Positions 33,387 to 40,876 of a stretch of 64,000 bases of DNA are shown here, one piece after another. Within the stretch, counting starts at the first letter, position 1. The number at the start of each line of letters is the position of its first letter. The DNA is taken from NCBI RefSeq assembly GCF_033898525.1, contig NZ_JAXAFJ010000002.1, positions 186,001 to 250,000 on the forward strand, read 5' to 3'. The DNA is from Flaviflagellibacter rhizophilus. Its GTDB lineage: Bacteria > Pseudomonadota > Alphaproteobacteria > Rhizobiales > Methylopilaceae. Under the pieces are notes generated by a model, which was not told where the DNA came from, did no database searches, and saw only the letters and a list, made by a program, of their open reading frames with translations. A program made the translations under genes and the position numbers.

Positions 33387-34043
33387 TTACTGCTGCGGCT
33401 TGGCAGCGGAATCGTCGAGCTTCGGTGCCTTTTCCAGATCCTCGCGCGAAACGGACAGGATGATGCGATCCTGAAGCGTGGAGTCACGGGACGCATCCGT
33501 GTTCGTGTTCGCGGCGCTCTGATTGGCCGGGGCACTGCTGGTCGTCGTGCCAGTGGGAGCGGTGCCTGAAGCAGCGTTCGGGTTCTCGGGCGCTGCGCCG
33601 GAGCCCTTGGCAGCCGGATCGTTCGCGTTGGTGTTGTTCATGGCTGCGTCATTGCCGGTCGCTGCCGTGCCCGTTGCTGCGCGGCCCGTTTCGGTGCCGG
33701 CTGCGGACGCGGTGTTCGTGCTCGGCGCCTCGAAGCGCAGCGACGCGAACGGCACCGCCACTTCGCTGGCGCCCAGACCAAGGAAGCCACCGACGTTGAT
33801 CACGACCGCAGACACATCGCCCGACTTGTCGAGCAGCACGTCGCCGATGTCGCCGATGGTTTCGTTCTGGTCGTTGTAGACCGTGCGGCCCATGAGGTCC
33901 GAACCACGGAACTTGTTCATCTCGACCTTCTCGATGAACTGGACCGGGCCCGATGCGCCGGCAGCGGGAGCCGGAGCCTGTGCGAAGGCCGGAACGATCA
34001 TGGAGGAAGCCAGCAGGGCTGCACAGATGGTCTTGTTCAGCAT
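33387..34043 (-). CDS. secreted PRC-barrel domain protein with low-complexity insert
   Basis: 218 residues with a signal peptide ending VPAFAQA near 23. The PRC-barrel (about 45-110) reads GSDLMGRTVYNDQNETIGDI, then VSAVVINVGGFLGLGASEVAVPF. A stretch of about 85 residues of Thr/Ala/Asn/Gly low complexity follows, and then DRIILSVSREDLEKAPKL, which looks like the last strand and helix of the same PRC fold. So the insert appears to split the domain. The start follows TAGGAG. A GGAAC-N16-GGTT promoter lies 51 bp upstream, suggesting general-stress control. It is probably periplasmic; its function is unknown. Confidence 0.88.
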   Translation of the reverse strand: MLNKTICAALLASSMIVPAFAQAPAPAAGASGPVQFIEKVEMNKFRGSDLMGRTVYNDQNETIGDIGDVLLDKSGDVSAVVINVGGFLGLGASEVAVPFASLRFEAPSTNTASAAGTETGRAATGTAATGNDAAMNNTNANDPAAKGSGAAPENPNAASGTAPTGTTTSSAPANQSAANTNTDASRDSTLQDRIILSVSREDLEKAPKLDDSAAKPQQ

Positions 34044-34093
34044 CTCTCTTCTCCTATTATGGATGATGGGAGCGTTGCTGCACCCAATCTGCT

Positions 34094-34118
34094 AACCGCG
34101 AAGGCGCGAAGACGTTCC
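34094..34118 (-). promoter_or_regulatory. EcfG-type stress promoter of the PRC-barrel gene
   Basis: On the minus strand GGAAC (34118-34114), 16 bases, GGTT (34097-34094). One mismatch from CGTT, the same form as the promoter at 62384. It lies 51 bases before the start codon. Confidence 0.7.
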
Positions 34119-34338
34119 GTGAACAGGTCAGGTTTCTCGATCTGTTCGACCACAGCTGATCAAGTGACTGGTACATCTACGGATCTTGGCGATCCACCAG
34201 AGCGGATGCTCTGAAAACCGGCAGCTTTGATCGAGACCTTGCGCCCGGAACGATCATCAGGATCGCCGGATCGGCCCCGGGCTTCGGCTTGGCCGCTGGC
34301 GTCGCTGCAAAGCTCACATCCCGATGGGGAGAAACACA
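34119..34338. other. intergenic region without a recognised gene
   Basis: Together with 34044-34093 this is a gap of nearly 300 bases. Apart from the stress promoter of the PRC-barrel gene on one side and the cupin ribosome site on the other, I see no coding pattern, hairpin terminator or repeat. Confidence 0.6.
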
Positions 34339-34689
34339 ATGAGGGTTCGCAAGCTCACACTCGCCGACACCGTGCTGGAGCGCTCGCCCGGTCAGGGCGC
34401 AGACGTGTTCGTCGGCAATCTGGTCGACGAGCGGGATGAAGGCCCGATCACCATCGGCTACGGACGTTATGCGCCGGAGGCGAGCCTGTCCGAGACCATG
34501 GCCGTCGACGACGTGATGATCGTCCTGGAAGGGCGGCTATCGGTCTCCACGGAAGCCGGCACGGTCACGGCAGGTCCGGGCGAGATCATCTACATGCCCA
34601 AGGGCGAGACGGTGACGATCCGCTCGCACGAGGCAGGCGCGCTCACCGCTTACGTGACCTATCCACACTGGAGGACGGCGCGCGATTAG
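34339..34689 (+). CDS. small cupin-domain protein (EutQ-like)
   Basis: 116 residues forming a single cupin. The barrel strands are readable in ETMAVDDVMIVLEGRLSVST, AGPGEIIYMPKGETVTIRS and GALTAYVTYPHW. The likeness is to ethanolamine-utilisation EutQ-type cupins, but no eut genes are present. The usual cupin metal histidines (GxHxH) are not evident in the first motif, so metal binding is doubtful. The ATG at 34339 follows GGGGAGA. It stands alone; the ligand is unknown. Confidence 0.82.
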   Translation: MRVRKLTLADTVLERSPGQGADVFVGNLVDERDEGPITIGYGRYAPEASLSETMAVDDVMIVLEGRLSVSTEAGTVTAGPGEIIYMPKGETVTIRSHEAGALTAYVTYPHWRTARD

Positions 34690-35175
34690 CGCCTCCGTCT
34701 GCGACTTTTCCCGGAGTTAACTGACCAGCTTCAAAACAGAGGCAAGTTCGTCGTCCGCAAGTTTCTGCAGCTCGGGGTGGTGACTTGGCGACAAGCTTCA
34801 GTTCATTGTTGGCCAGTGCGCGTTCTTCTTGATGTCGAACAATAGCCATTCAGCGTCTTCAGACGCAACATACGCGGGCCTTGCAGCTCTGTGATCATTA
34901 ACTGCTCACGCTTGGTCGCGCAGAGTAGTTGCTGCATCTTTCGTTGATCTATCGTCGGGCGGTTGCTGTGGAACGATGAACTCAGGCATCTGCACGATGG
35001 CGAGGTGAGGGAAGTGCTGGCGAGCGTGGCCGCCGAACAGGGGCACTTGCCGCCTGAACCTTGCGGAGCCCCGGCTCTGGGCAGCCAGGCAGTCTCCGAA
35101 GCCTTTGCCTTTGGCCGGTTCGTGCGCTCTCTTGCACACCCCGGTACGCAAAATCAGCGGCTTAGCACGGCGACA
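34690..35175. other. non-coding interval of about 490 bp upstream of tRNA-Ser
   Basis: No convincing gene. The open frames across it have no ribosome site and no family likeness, and they run into the tRNA. The first 250 bases look lower in GC and less codon-structured than the neighbours, compatible with an old decayed insertion beside the tRNA, but no repeat, integrase remnant or attachment site can be seen. Confidence 0.5.
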
Positions 35176-35265
35176 TGGCGGACGGAGTGGGATTCGAACC
35201 CACGGTGAACTTGCGCCCACGGCGGTTTTCAAGACCGCTGCCTTAAACCACTCGGCCATCCGTCC
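35176..35265 (-). tRNA. tRNA-Ser (anticodon TGA)
   Basis: 90 bases with a long variable arm, as expected for serine. The acceptor GGACGGA pairs with TCCGTCC. The anticodon stem GCGGT/ACCGC has loop CTTGAAA. The T arm is GTGGG/CCCAC with TTCGAAT. The discriminator is G and CCA is encoded. Confidence 0.97.
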
Positions 35266-35427
35266 GCCGCCCAAACACCACAGAGCGCGACGCAAGGCAA
35301 GCGTCGGCGGCCACAGACTTATTGCAAAAAAGCACGGCTTTTTGCACACAGCTTCAGAAGACGTAAAACCTACCTGGGCTAGCCTTCTCAAGGGCGGTAT
35401 CGACGCCTGCGCATACGGCCGATCTGG

Positions 35428-36579
35428 ATGCTCCTGGATTACACCTCGCTCTTGCTTGCAGCAGGCTTTTCCGCGGCGGCGCTAGCCCTGACGCTCATCG
35501 CGACATGGCTGTCCTCGCGCGCCGAGGCATTCCTGCTGACCTGGGCTATCGGCATTGCTACGGCTGCTTGCGGAGTGCCATTGTTCGGGCTGTACACGGC
35601 TCAATTTCGGCCACTGTTCGCCTGGATGGCGTTCGTTTGTTTTTCGGTGGGCCTGTCCACCATCCTCGGCGCCGCGCGACAGTTTCGCCGCCGACGTTTC
35701 TCGCTTCGTCGCGTCATCCTTGCCTCGATCGCGGCCATTGCATCCTTCACGCCCGGCTTCCTGGCGGGACATGACGGCATCGGGTTCATCTGCTTCAATG
35801 TGGCGGCGGCGGCTATCATCCTTGCCACAGCCTACGAATACAGGCGGTGCCGTGCAGAGGCGCCCACTGCGGTTGCCGGCCTCCTCATCCTCTATGTGAA
35901 TACCGCGATCTCGTTTCTGTGCTGCGCCTTCGTCCTGCCTGCGGCCGGAAACCTGCGATTGACAGCGCCGCCGCAGAATTGGGCGGAGTACTACAACGCA
36001 ATCTCCGCTATCATCGGGATCACCGGCATCGGCGCCATATCGCTCGCGCTGCACCAGACCCGACTGGCTCGCCATCACCGTCACGACGCCCAGACCGACG
36101 AATTGACGAAGCTGATGAACCGTCGTGCGCTGCTGGAGAGGTTCGGCGCCAGAAACCTACCGGCACGCACTGCGGTCATCATCTTCGACCTCGATCACTT
36201 CAAGCTCATCAACGATCGCTACGGGCACGGCGTGGGCGACAGCGTGCTGATCTGCTTCGCCGCGATCGTCGCAGAGCATCTGCCCGCGGGGGCGATGGCA
36301 GCGCGCCTGGGTGGCGAGGAAGTGGCGGTCGTGCTCACGGGCACCACCTTCGAGGATGCGATGGCCTACGCGGAGACCATCAGGGCCGTGTTCGAAAAGA
36401 ACATCTGCGGGACCGATGAAGGGTCGGTGAGTTGCACGGTCAGTGGCGGACTGACCTTCCAGACGGAAGCGGGGGCCGCTCTGTCGGACCTTTTGGGGCA
36501 GGCGGACATGGCTCTTTATTCTGCGAAAGGCGGGGGCAGGAACCGCATCGCAACAGCCTCGATGCGCCTCGTGGCCTGA
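35428..36579 (+). CDS. membrane diguanylate cyclase (GGDEF domain, GGEEV variant)
   Basis: 383 residues. Residues 1-210 contain about six hydrophobic helices forming a membrane sensor module of no named family. The GGDEF domain begins at TDELTKLMNRRALLERF (about 223) with the conserved IIFDLDHFKLINDRYGH. The active-site loop is GGEEV (295-299) instead of GGEEF/GGDEF; the GGEE part that carries catalysis is kept, so c-di-GMP synthesis is plausible. No inhibitory RxxD site precedes the loop. The start at 35428 has no strong ribosome site. The gene is isolated between tRNA-Ser and rlpA. Confidence 0.92.
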   Translation: MLLDYTSLLLAAGFSAAALALTLIATWLSSRAEAFLLTWAIGIATAACGVPLFGLYTAQFRPLFAWMAFVCFSVGLSTILGAARQFRRRRFSLRRVILASIAAIASFTPGFLAGHDGIGFICFNVAAAAIILATAYEYRRCRAEAPTAVAGLLILYVNTAISFLCCAFVLPAAGNLRLTAPPQNWAEYYNAISAIIGITGIGAISLALHQTRLARHHRHDAQTDELTKLMNRRALLERFGARNLPARTAVIIFDLDHFKLINDRYGHGVGDSVLICFAAIVAEHLPAGAMAARLGGEEVAVVLTGTTFEDAMAYAETIRAVFEKNICGTDEGSVSCTVSGGLTFQTEAGAALSDLLGQADMALYSAKGGGRNRIATASMRLVA

Positions 36580-36805
36580 GGCTGAAGTCCGGCAATCGTC
36601 ACGATCGCGGTCCACTCATGAGCCGGCGCTGCTTAGGCAGAGGCGTCTCGGCGGAGACGTGCCCGAACCCTGACTTCTTTGACAAAGCGTAAAGAGCAGG
36701 TCAGAACTCCGTGGCGAAGCGGGACCGGCGCCAGTTTGTTTGCTGACGTGCCTTTTCTGGCACAGGGCAAATGGAGGGACCGTCCTTCATGGAGACATGC
36801 CCCGC

Positions 36806-37885
36806 ATGAAGCTTGACCCGGCACGGCAGAACCATGCGGACCACCGCAAAGGCCACATGTTCCGCTGCGGCGGCATCCTGACCACTGTCGTACTGGCCGG
36901 CCTTGCTGCCGGATGTGTGGAGAAGCCGAAGCCGGTCGCCCAGATCGCCGCGCCTGTCCAGACAGCACGAACTGAAAAGCCCGATGCGGCTCTTGCCTCC
37001 ATCCTCGTGGACAAGCCTGCGGCCAAGTCGGCCGCGCGCAAGGTCGCCGGGAAGGTCGATAGCCCCGAGGGTTACAAGGCGAGCGGCACGGCGTCCTGGT
37101 ACGGGCCGCGCTTTCATGGCCGCTCCACCTCGAATGGAGAGGTGTTCGATTCGACCTCGATCAGCGCAGCGCATCGCAGCCTTCCGCTGCCCTCCTATGC
37201 ACGGGTGACGAACGAGGCAAATGGCCGGTCGATCATCGTCCGCGTGAACGATCGTGGACCCTTCCACCAGAACCGCCTCGTCGATGTCTCGCAGCGCACG
37301 GCAGAACTGCTGGACTTCCGCCGCAAGGGCATGGCGCGTGTGAAGGTGGAATATGTCGGCCCGGCGCCCGTACAGGCCGACGACCGCGAAACGCTGATGG
37401 CGTCCTACAGCGAGCCCGGCAAGCTGAACCAGATCGCCAACCGTGCAACGACGCTGCTGGCTTCGCTCATGCCGGGAGGCGAGGAGCCGGACACCGAGCG
37501 CGAGGAGATCGTGGAAACGGCTCCCGCCGGTCCGGCTGTAGCGACGGCGACCAATCCGGCTGGTCCGGTCGCGCCATCGCCTGCGGCCAGGACGGCCGTA
37601 GCTTCTGTCCGTCCTGCAGCCGCCGCCCCGAGGACGGAAACTGCGGCTGCAAAGCAAAGCCAGCCGGCGACGGTGCCACAGGCGACGCCTGTGGAACTGG
37701 CTGATGCCTCGCCGCCATCGCCCGTTTCCGCCACGACACCCGATGACCAGATCGCCGGCCGGATTTCGGCGGGGTTTGCGGGCATGTCCTCGCCGCAGCC
37801 GCTGACAGCCTCCACGGCGCCGATGTCCGAACCGGTGCTCGGAAGCATGGCGTTCAGCCCTATGGGACTGCGCGGGGCGCGCTGA
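36806..37885 (+). CDS. rlpA: septal ring lytic transglycosylase RlpA-family lipoprotein
   Basis: 359 residues from the ATG at 36806 (GGAG 11 bases upstream). The ATG at 36857 would give a tighter lipoprotein signal peptide: MFRCGG... with lipobox LAAGC (Cys37 in the longer form). The double-psi beta-barrel (about 95-185) shows GTASWYGPRFHGRSTSNGE, RVTNEANGRSIIVRVNDRGP and the catalytic-type Asp in NDRGPF. A long Ala/Pro/Thr-rich tail replaces the SPOR domain of some family members. It cleaves or binds denuded peptidoglycan strands at the outer membrane. It precedes the penicillin-binding-protein-like gene by 73 bp. Confidence 0.92.
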   Translation: MKLDPARQNHADHRKGHMFRCGGILTTVVLAGLAAGCVEKPKPVAQIAAPVQTARTEKPDAALASILVDKPAAKSAARKVAGKVDSPEGYKASGTASWYGPRFHGRSTSNGEVFDSTSISAAHRSLPLPSYARVTNEANGRSIIVRVNDRGPFHQNRLVDVSQRTAELLDFRRKGMARVKVEYVGPAPVQADDRETLMASYSEPGKLNQIANRATTLLASLMPGGEEPDTEREEIVETAPAGPAVATATNPAGPVAPSPAARTAVASVRPAAAAPRTETAAAKQSQPATVPQATPVELADASPPSPVSATTPDDQIAGRISAGFAGMSSPQPLTASTAPMSEPVLGSMAFSPMGLRGAR

Positions 37886-37958
37886 CCTCCCCACCATCTG
37901 TTCCATTGTGCCGCCAGCTTCGTCCGCGTTAGAAGTCGCGGAGAGGCGGGTGCGTTAG

Positions 37959-39158
37959 ATGGTTCGAGGGCTGAAAAAGGAACGCGTTCTGGCCGCGTTG
38001 CGGCGCCTGAGCCTCTGCGTTGTCCTCGCGACCGTTCCCTTGTCCTTCGCGCACGCCTTCGAAAGCGAAGCCGCGCAGGCGGTCCTCTATGATGTGGGCA
38101 CCGATTCGGTGCTCTATGCCAAAGGTTCGGAAACGACCTTCCCACCGGCCAGCCTCGCGAAGCTGATGACGTTGGGGGTGGTATTCGAGGAACTCGGCAG
38201 CGGCCGCCTGAGCCCCCAGCAGACCTTCAAGATCACCGAACACGCATGGCGCACCGGCGGCGGCCCGGCACGCACCACCAGCATGTTCGCAAAGCTGAAC
38301 AGCGAGGTTGCCGTCGCGGATCTGATCCGTGGCGTGGCCATCGTTGTGGGCAATGACGCTGCGATCGCACTGGCGGAGGGCGTCGCAGGCTCCGAGGCCG
38401 AATTCGCCGTCCGCATGAACCAGTTGGGCCAGGAAATCGGACTGACCTCGAGCCGTTTCGTGAACGCCACCGGCCTCCCGGCACCCGGCGCCCAGACGAA
38501 TGCGCGGGATCTCGCACGGATCGCGGCGTTCCTCGCGACAAAGCATCCGGAGCGCTACAGCGTCTTTTCGGAAGCGGATCTCGACTGGAACCGCATCAGG
38601 CAGAGCAATCGCAATCCGCTCCTGAACAGCTATGACGGCGTGGACGGCCTCCTCATCGGCTCGGTCGCGGAGAGGGGACACATGATAGCTATTTCCGCTT
38701 TGCGCGGGCAGGCGCGCCTCGTGGCTGTCCTTGCCGGCCTTCCGGATGAAGGCGCCCGGATCCGCGCGGCGAAGGCCTTGCTTGATTACGGCTTCGACGG
38801 CCACATCGGGCGTCAGCTGTTCGAGGCCAGTGCGCCTGTTGCCGAGGCACAGGTGTTTGGCGGCACGCAAACGCGAGTGCGCCTCGTTGCCGGCCAGGCC
38901 ATAGACATGCTGGTTCCGAAGGATGGCGACAGCCGCCTTGTCGCCCGCGCCGTCTACCGTGGTCCGATCTCCGCTCCAGTGGCGAAGGGCGATCGCGTCG
39001 GATCCCTTCGCATCTTCCGCGACGGACTTTTGCAGCGGGAAGTTCCCCTGTTGGCGGACGAGAACGTGCCGGAAGGCACGCTGCTCAGGAAGGCGCTGGA
39101 CGCGACGTACGAATTGGGCGCCAACGCGGTCGGCGCACTGATCAGCCGGCTCATGTAA
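37959..39158 (+). CDS. D-alanyl-D-alanine carboxypeptidase family protein with degenerate active site
   Basis: 399 residues of the PBP5/DacA (peptidase S11) family. A signal peptide ends near SFAHA (33), then the peptidase domain runs to about 290, followed by the C-terminal PBP5 domain and a terminal amphipathic anchor (ELGANAVGALISRLM). The nucleophile tetrad PASLAKLM (Ser65, Lys68) is intact. The second motif, normally SxN, reads VVGN (Val130, Gly131, Asn132). The third, normally KTG, reads LLIG (Leu232, Ile233, Gly234). Loss of the SxN serine and of Lys-Thr predicts an inactive or altered enzyme, perhaps a peptidoglycan-binding paralogue. The stop overlaps the tmk start by 1 bp. Confidence 0.92.
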   Translation: MVRGLKKERVLAALRRLSLCVVLATVPLSFAHAFESEAAQAVLYDVGTDSVLYAKGSETTFPPASLAKLMTLGVVFEELGSGRLSPQQTFKITEHAWRTGGGPARTTSMFAKLNSEVAVADLIRGVAIVVGNDAAIALAEGVAGSEAEFAVRMNQLGQEIGLTSSRFVNATGLPAPGAQTNARDLARIAAFLATKHPERYSVFSEADLDWNRIRQSNRNPLLNSYDGVDGLLIGSVAERGHMIAISALRGQARLVAVLAGLPDEGARIRAAKALLDYGFDGHIGRQLFEASAPVAEAQVFGGTQTRVRLVAGQAIDMLVPKDGDSRLVARAVYRGPISAPVAKGDRVGSLRIFRDGLLQREVPLLADENVPEGTLLRKALDATYELGANAVGALISRLM

Positions 39159-39805
39159 TGGCGCGGCGTTTCATCACGTTCGAGGGCGGGGAGGGGACCG
39201 GCAAGTCCACCCAGGCTCGCCTGCTGGCCGAACGGCTGCGTGCCCTGGGCGAGGACGTCGTGGCCACGCGGGAGCCCGGGGGCTCGCCCGAGGCCGAGCG
39301 GCTTCGTGATCTGATCCTGTCGGGGCGGGCGAAAAACCTTGGCGCCTTCGCGGAGACAGCCCTGTTCTCGGCAGCCCGGCTCGACCATCTGCGCTCCACC
39401 ATCCGACCGGTGCTTGCGCGGGGAGGGTGGGTCATCTGCGACCGGTTCCTCGATTCCACCCGTGCCTATCAGGGAGCCCTCGGGAACCTTGATCCCCGCG
39501 TGCTGCGCGCCCTTGAGCGCGTGGTCGTGGAGGACACCGTTCCGGGACTTACCCTGCTGCTGGATGTTCCGGCGGAAATCGGCCTCGAACGTGCCCGGCA
39601 GCGCAGCCAGAGCGCACCGGACCGCTTCGAGGCGGAGGCCATTGGCTATCACCGTTCGCTGCGGCAGGCCTTCCTCGACATCGCCCACCAGGAGCCGCAG
39701 CGCGTGCGCGTCGTGGACGCGCGCCCGGCACCGGACGAGGTCGCCGAGCAGGTCTGGGCGACCACTGCCGAGACCTTTGCTTTGGCGGCCGCGCTGCATG
39801 GCTGA
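39158..39805 (+). CDS. tmk: thymidylate kinase
   Basis: 215 residues. It phosphorylates dTMP to dTDP. The P-loop is FEGGEGTGKSTQ, the DR(Y/F) motif is VICDRFLDSTRAYQG, and the LID region is RARQRSQSAPDRFE. The ATG overlaps the upstream stop by one base, and the holB start lies 8 bp inside its end, so dac, tmk and holB form one tightly packed operon. Confidence 0.98.
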   Translation: MARRFITFEGGEGTGKSTQARLLAERLRALGEDVVATREPGGSPEAERLRDLILSGRAKNLGAFAETALFSAARLDHLRSTIRPVLARGGWVICDRFLDSTRAYQGALGNLDPRVLRALERVVVEDTVPGLTLLLDVPAEIGLERARQRSQSAPDRFEAEAIGYHRSLRQAFLDIAHQEPQRVRVVDARPAPDEVAEQVWATTAETFALAAALHG

Positions 39806-40856
39806 CGTTGATTTCGGCCTCGAACCCGACCGGCTGGACGGAACGCCGCATCCCCGGGAGACCCTGAACCTCGTCGGTCATGTCGCGGCCGAGGCGGAAC
39901 TGCTCGCGGCGTATCGGACAGGCCGCATGCACCACGCGTGGATTCTCGGGGGCGAACCGGGCATCGGAAAAGCGACTTTGGCCTACCGGCTGGCGCGCTT
40001 CATCCTCGCCAACCCCGATGCGAAGTCGGCCGCCGTCCAGCACTCGACGGACCTGTCCGTGCGAGGCGACGCTCCGGCCGCTCGACGCATGGCGCAGCTT
40101 TCGCACCCCGATCTCTTCATTCTGCGGCGGGGGCTGACGACGGACCGCAAGTCTCTGGCCGCCGAAATCCGCGTGGAGGACGCGCGGCGCCTCGTCCACT
40201 TCTTCGGCACCACGGCGGGCGAGGGGGGCTGGCGCGTTGCCGTGATCGACAGCGCGGACGACCTGAACATCAGCAGCGCCAATGCCCTGCTGAAGGTGCT
40301 GGAGGAGCCGCCATCCCGCTCGCTCTTCCTCATAATGTCCTCGACGCCCAAGCGGCTGCTGCCGACGATCCGCTCGCGCTGCCGCATGCTGCCGATGCAG
40401 CCGCTGAGGGCGGAAGACGTGGCAGCGGTGCTCCGTGGGCTCCCGGATCTCGATGCTGACGCGGAGCAGATCGCGCAGGCGGCAGAGGCTGCGGGGGGCT
40501 CCGTGCGCCGTGCGGTGGAGCTCCTTCAGGGCAATCGGATCGAGATCCGGGCCGCGTTCGCGCAGGTGCTCGCTGCGCTCCCCGAAGTGGATTACCTCCG
40601 GGTGCACGAACTTGCCGAGCAGTTGACCGGCCGAGATGGCGCCGCAGCCTTCGAAGTCGTGGTCGAGCAGGTTCTCGATTGGCTCCACAGCCGTGTCCGG
40701 TCCGGTGCCGCCACAGATGGGGTCAGCCTTGCGAGATGGGCGGAGCTGTGGGAGAAAACAGCCCGTGCGGCCCGCGAGGCGGACATCTTCAATCTCGACC
40801 GACGGCCGCTCGTCCTGGCCATCGTATCCGACCTCGCCGCAGCCCAGCGCGGCTGA
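39798..40856 (+). CDS. holB: DNA polymerase III delta' subunit
   Basis: 352 residues. It is part of the clamp loader that places the sliding clamp at the replication fork. The AAA+ core has the degenerate Walker A GGEPGIGKATLAYRLARF, the sensor-type VIDSADDLNISSANALLKVLEEPP and the SRC motif in IRSRCRMLPM. The four-cysteine zinc module of E. coli delta' is not present. The ATG at 39798 overlaps tmk by 8 bp; family similarity starts about 20 residues later (LVGHVAAE). A short 20-bp gap precedes metG. Confidence 0.96.
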   Translation: MADVDFGLEPDRLDGTPHPRETLNLVGHVAAEAELLAAYRTGRMHHAWILGGEPGIGKATLAYRLARFILANPDAKSAAVQHSTDLSVRGDAPAARRMAQLSHPDLFILRRGLTTDRKSLAAEIRVEDARRLVHFFGTTAGEGGWRVAVIDSADDLNISSANALLKVLEEPPSRSLFLIMSSTPKRLLPTIRSRCRMLPMQPLRAEDVAAVLRGLPDLDADAEQIAQAAEAAGGSVRRAVELLQGNRIEIRAAFAQVLAALPEVDYLRVHELAEQLTGRDGAAAFEVVVEQVLDWLHSRVRSGAATDGVSLARWAELWEKTARAAREADIFNLDRRPLVLAIVSDLAAAQRG

Positions 40857-40876
40857 TCCCTAGAACGCGAACAGCG

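Noticed and set aside
34906..35391. 161-codon frame spanning tRNA-Ser with MAEWFKAAVLKTA-like residues
   Set aside because: These residues are the tRNA-Ser sequence read as protein, a well-known false gene.
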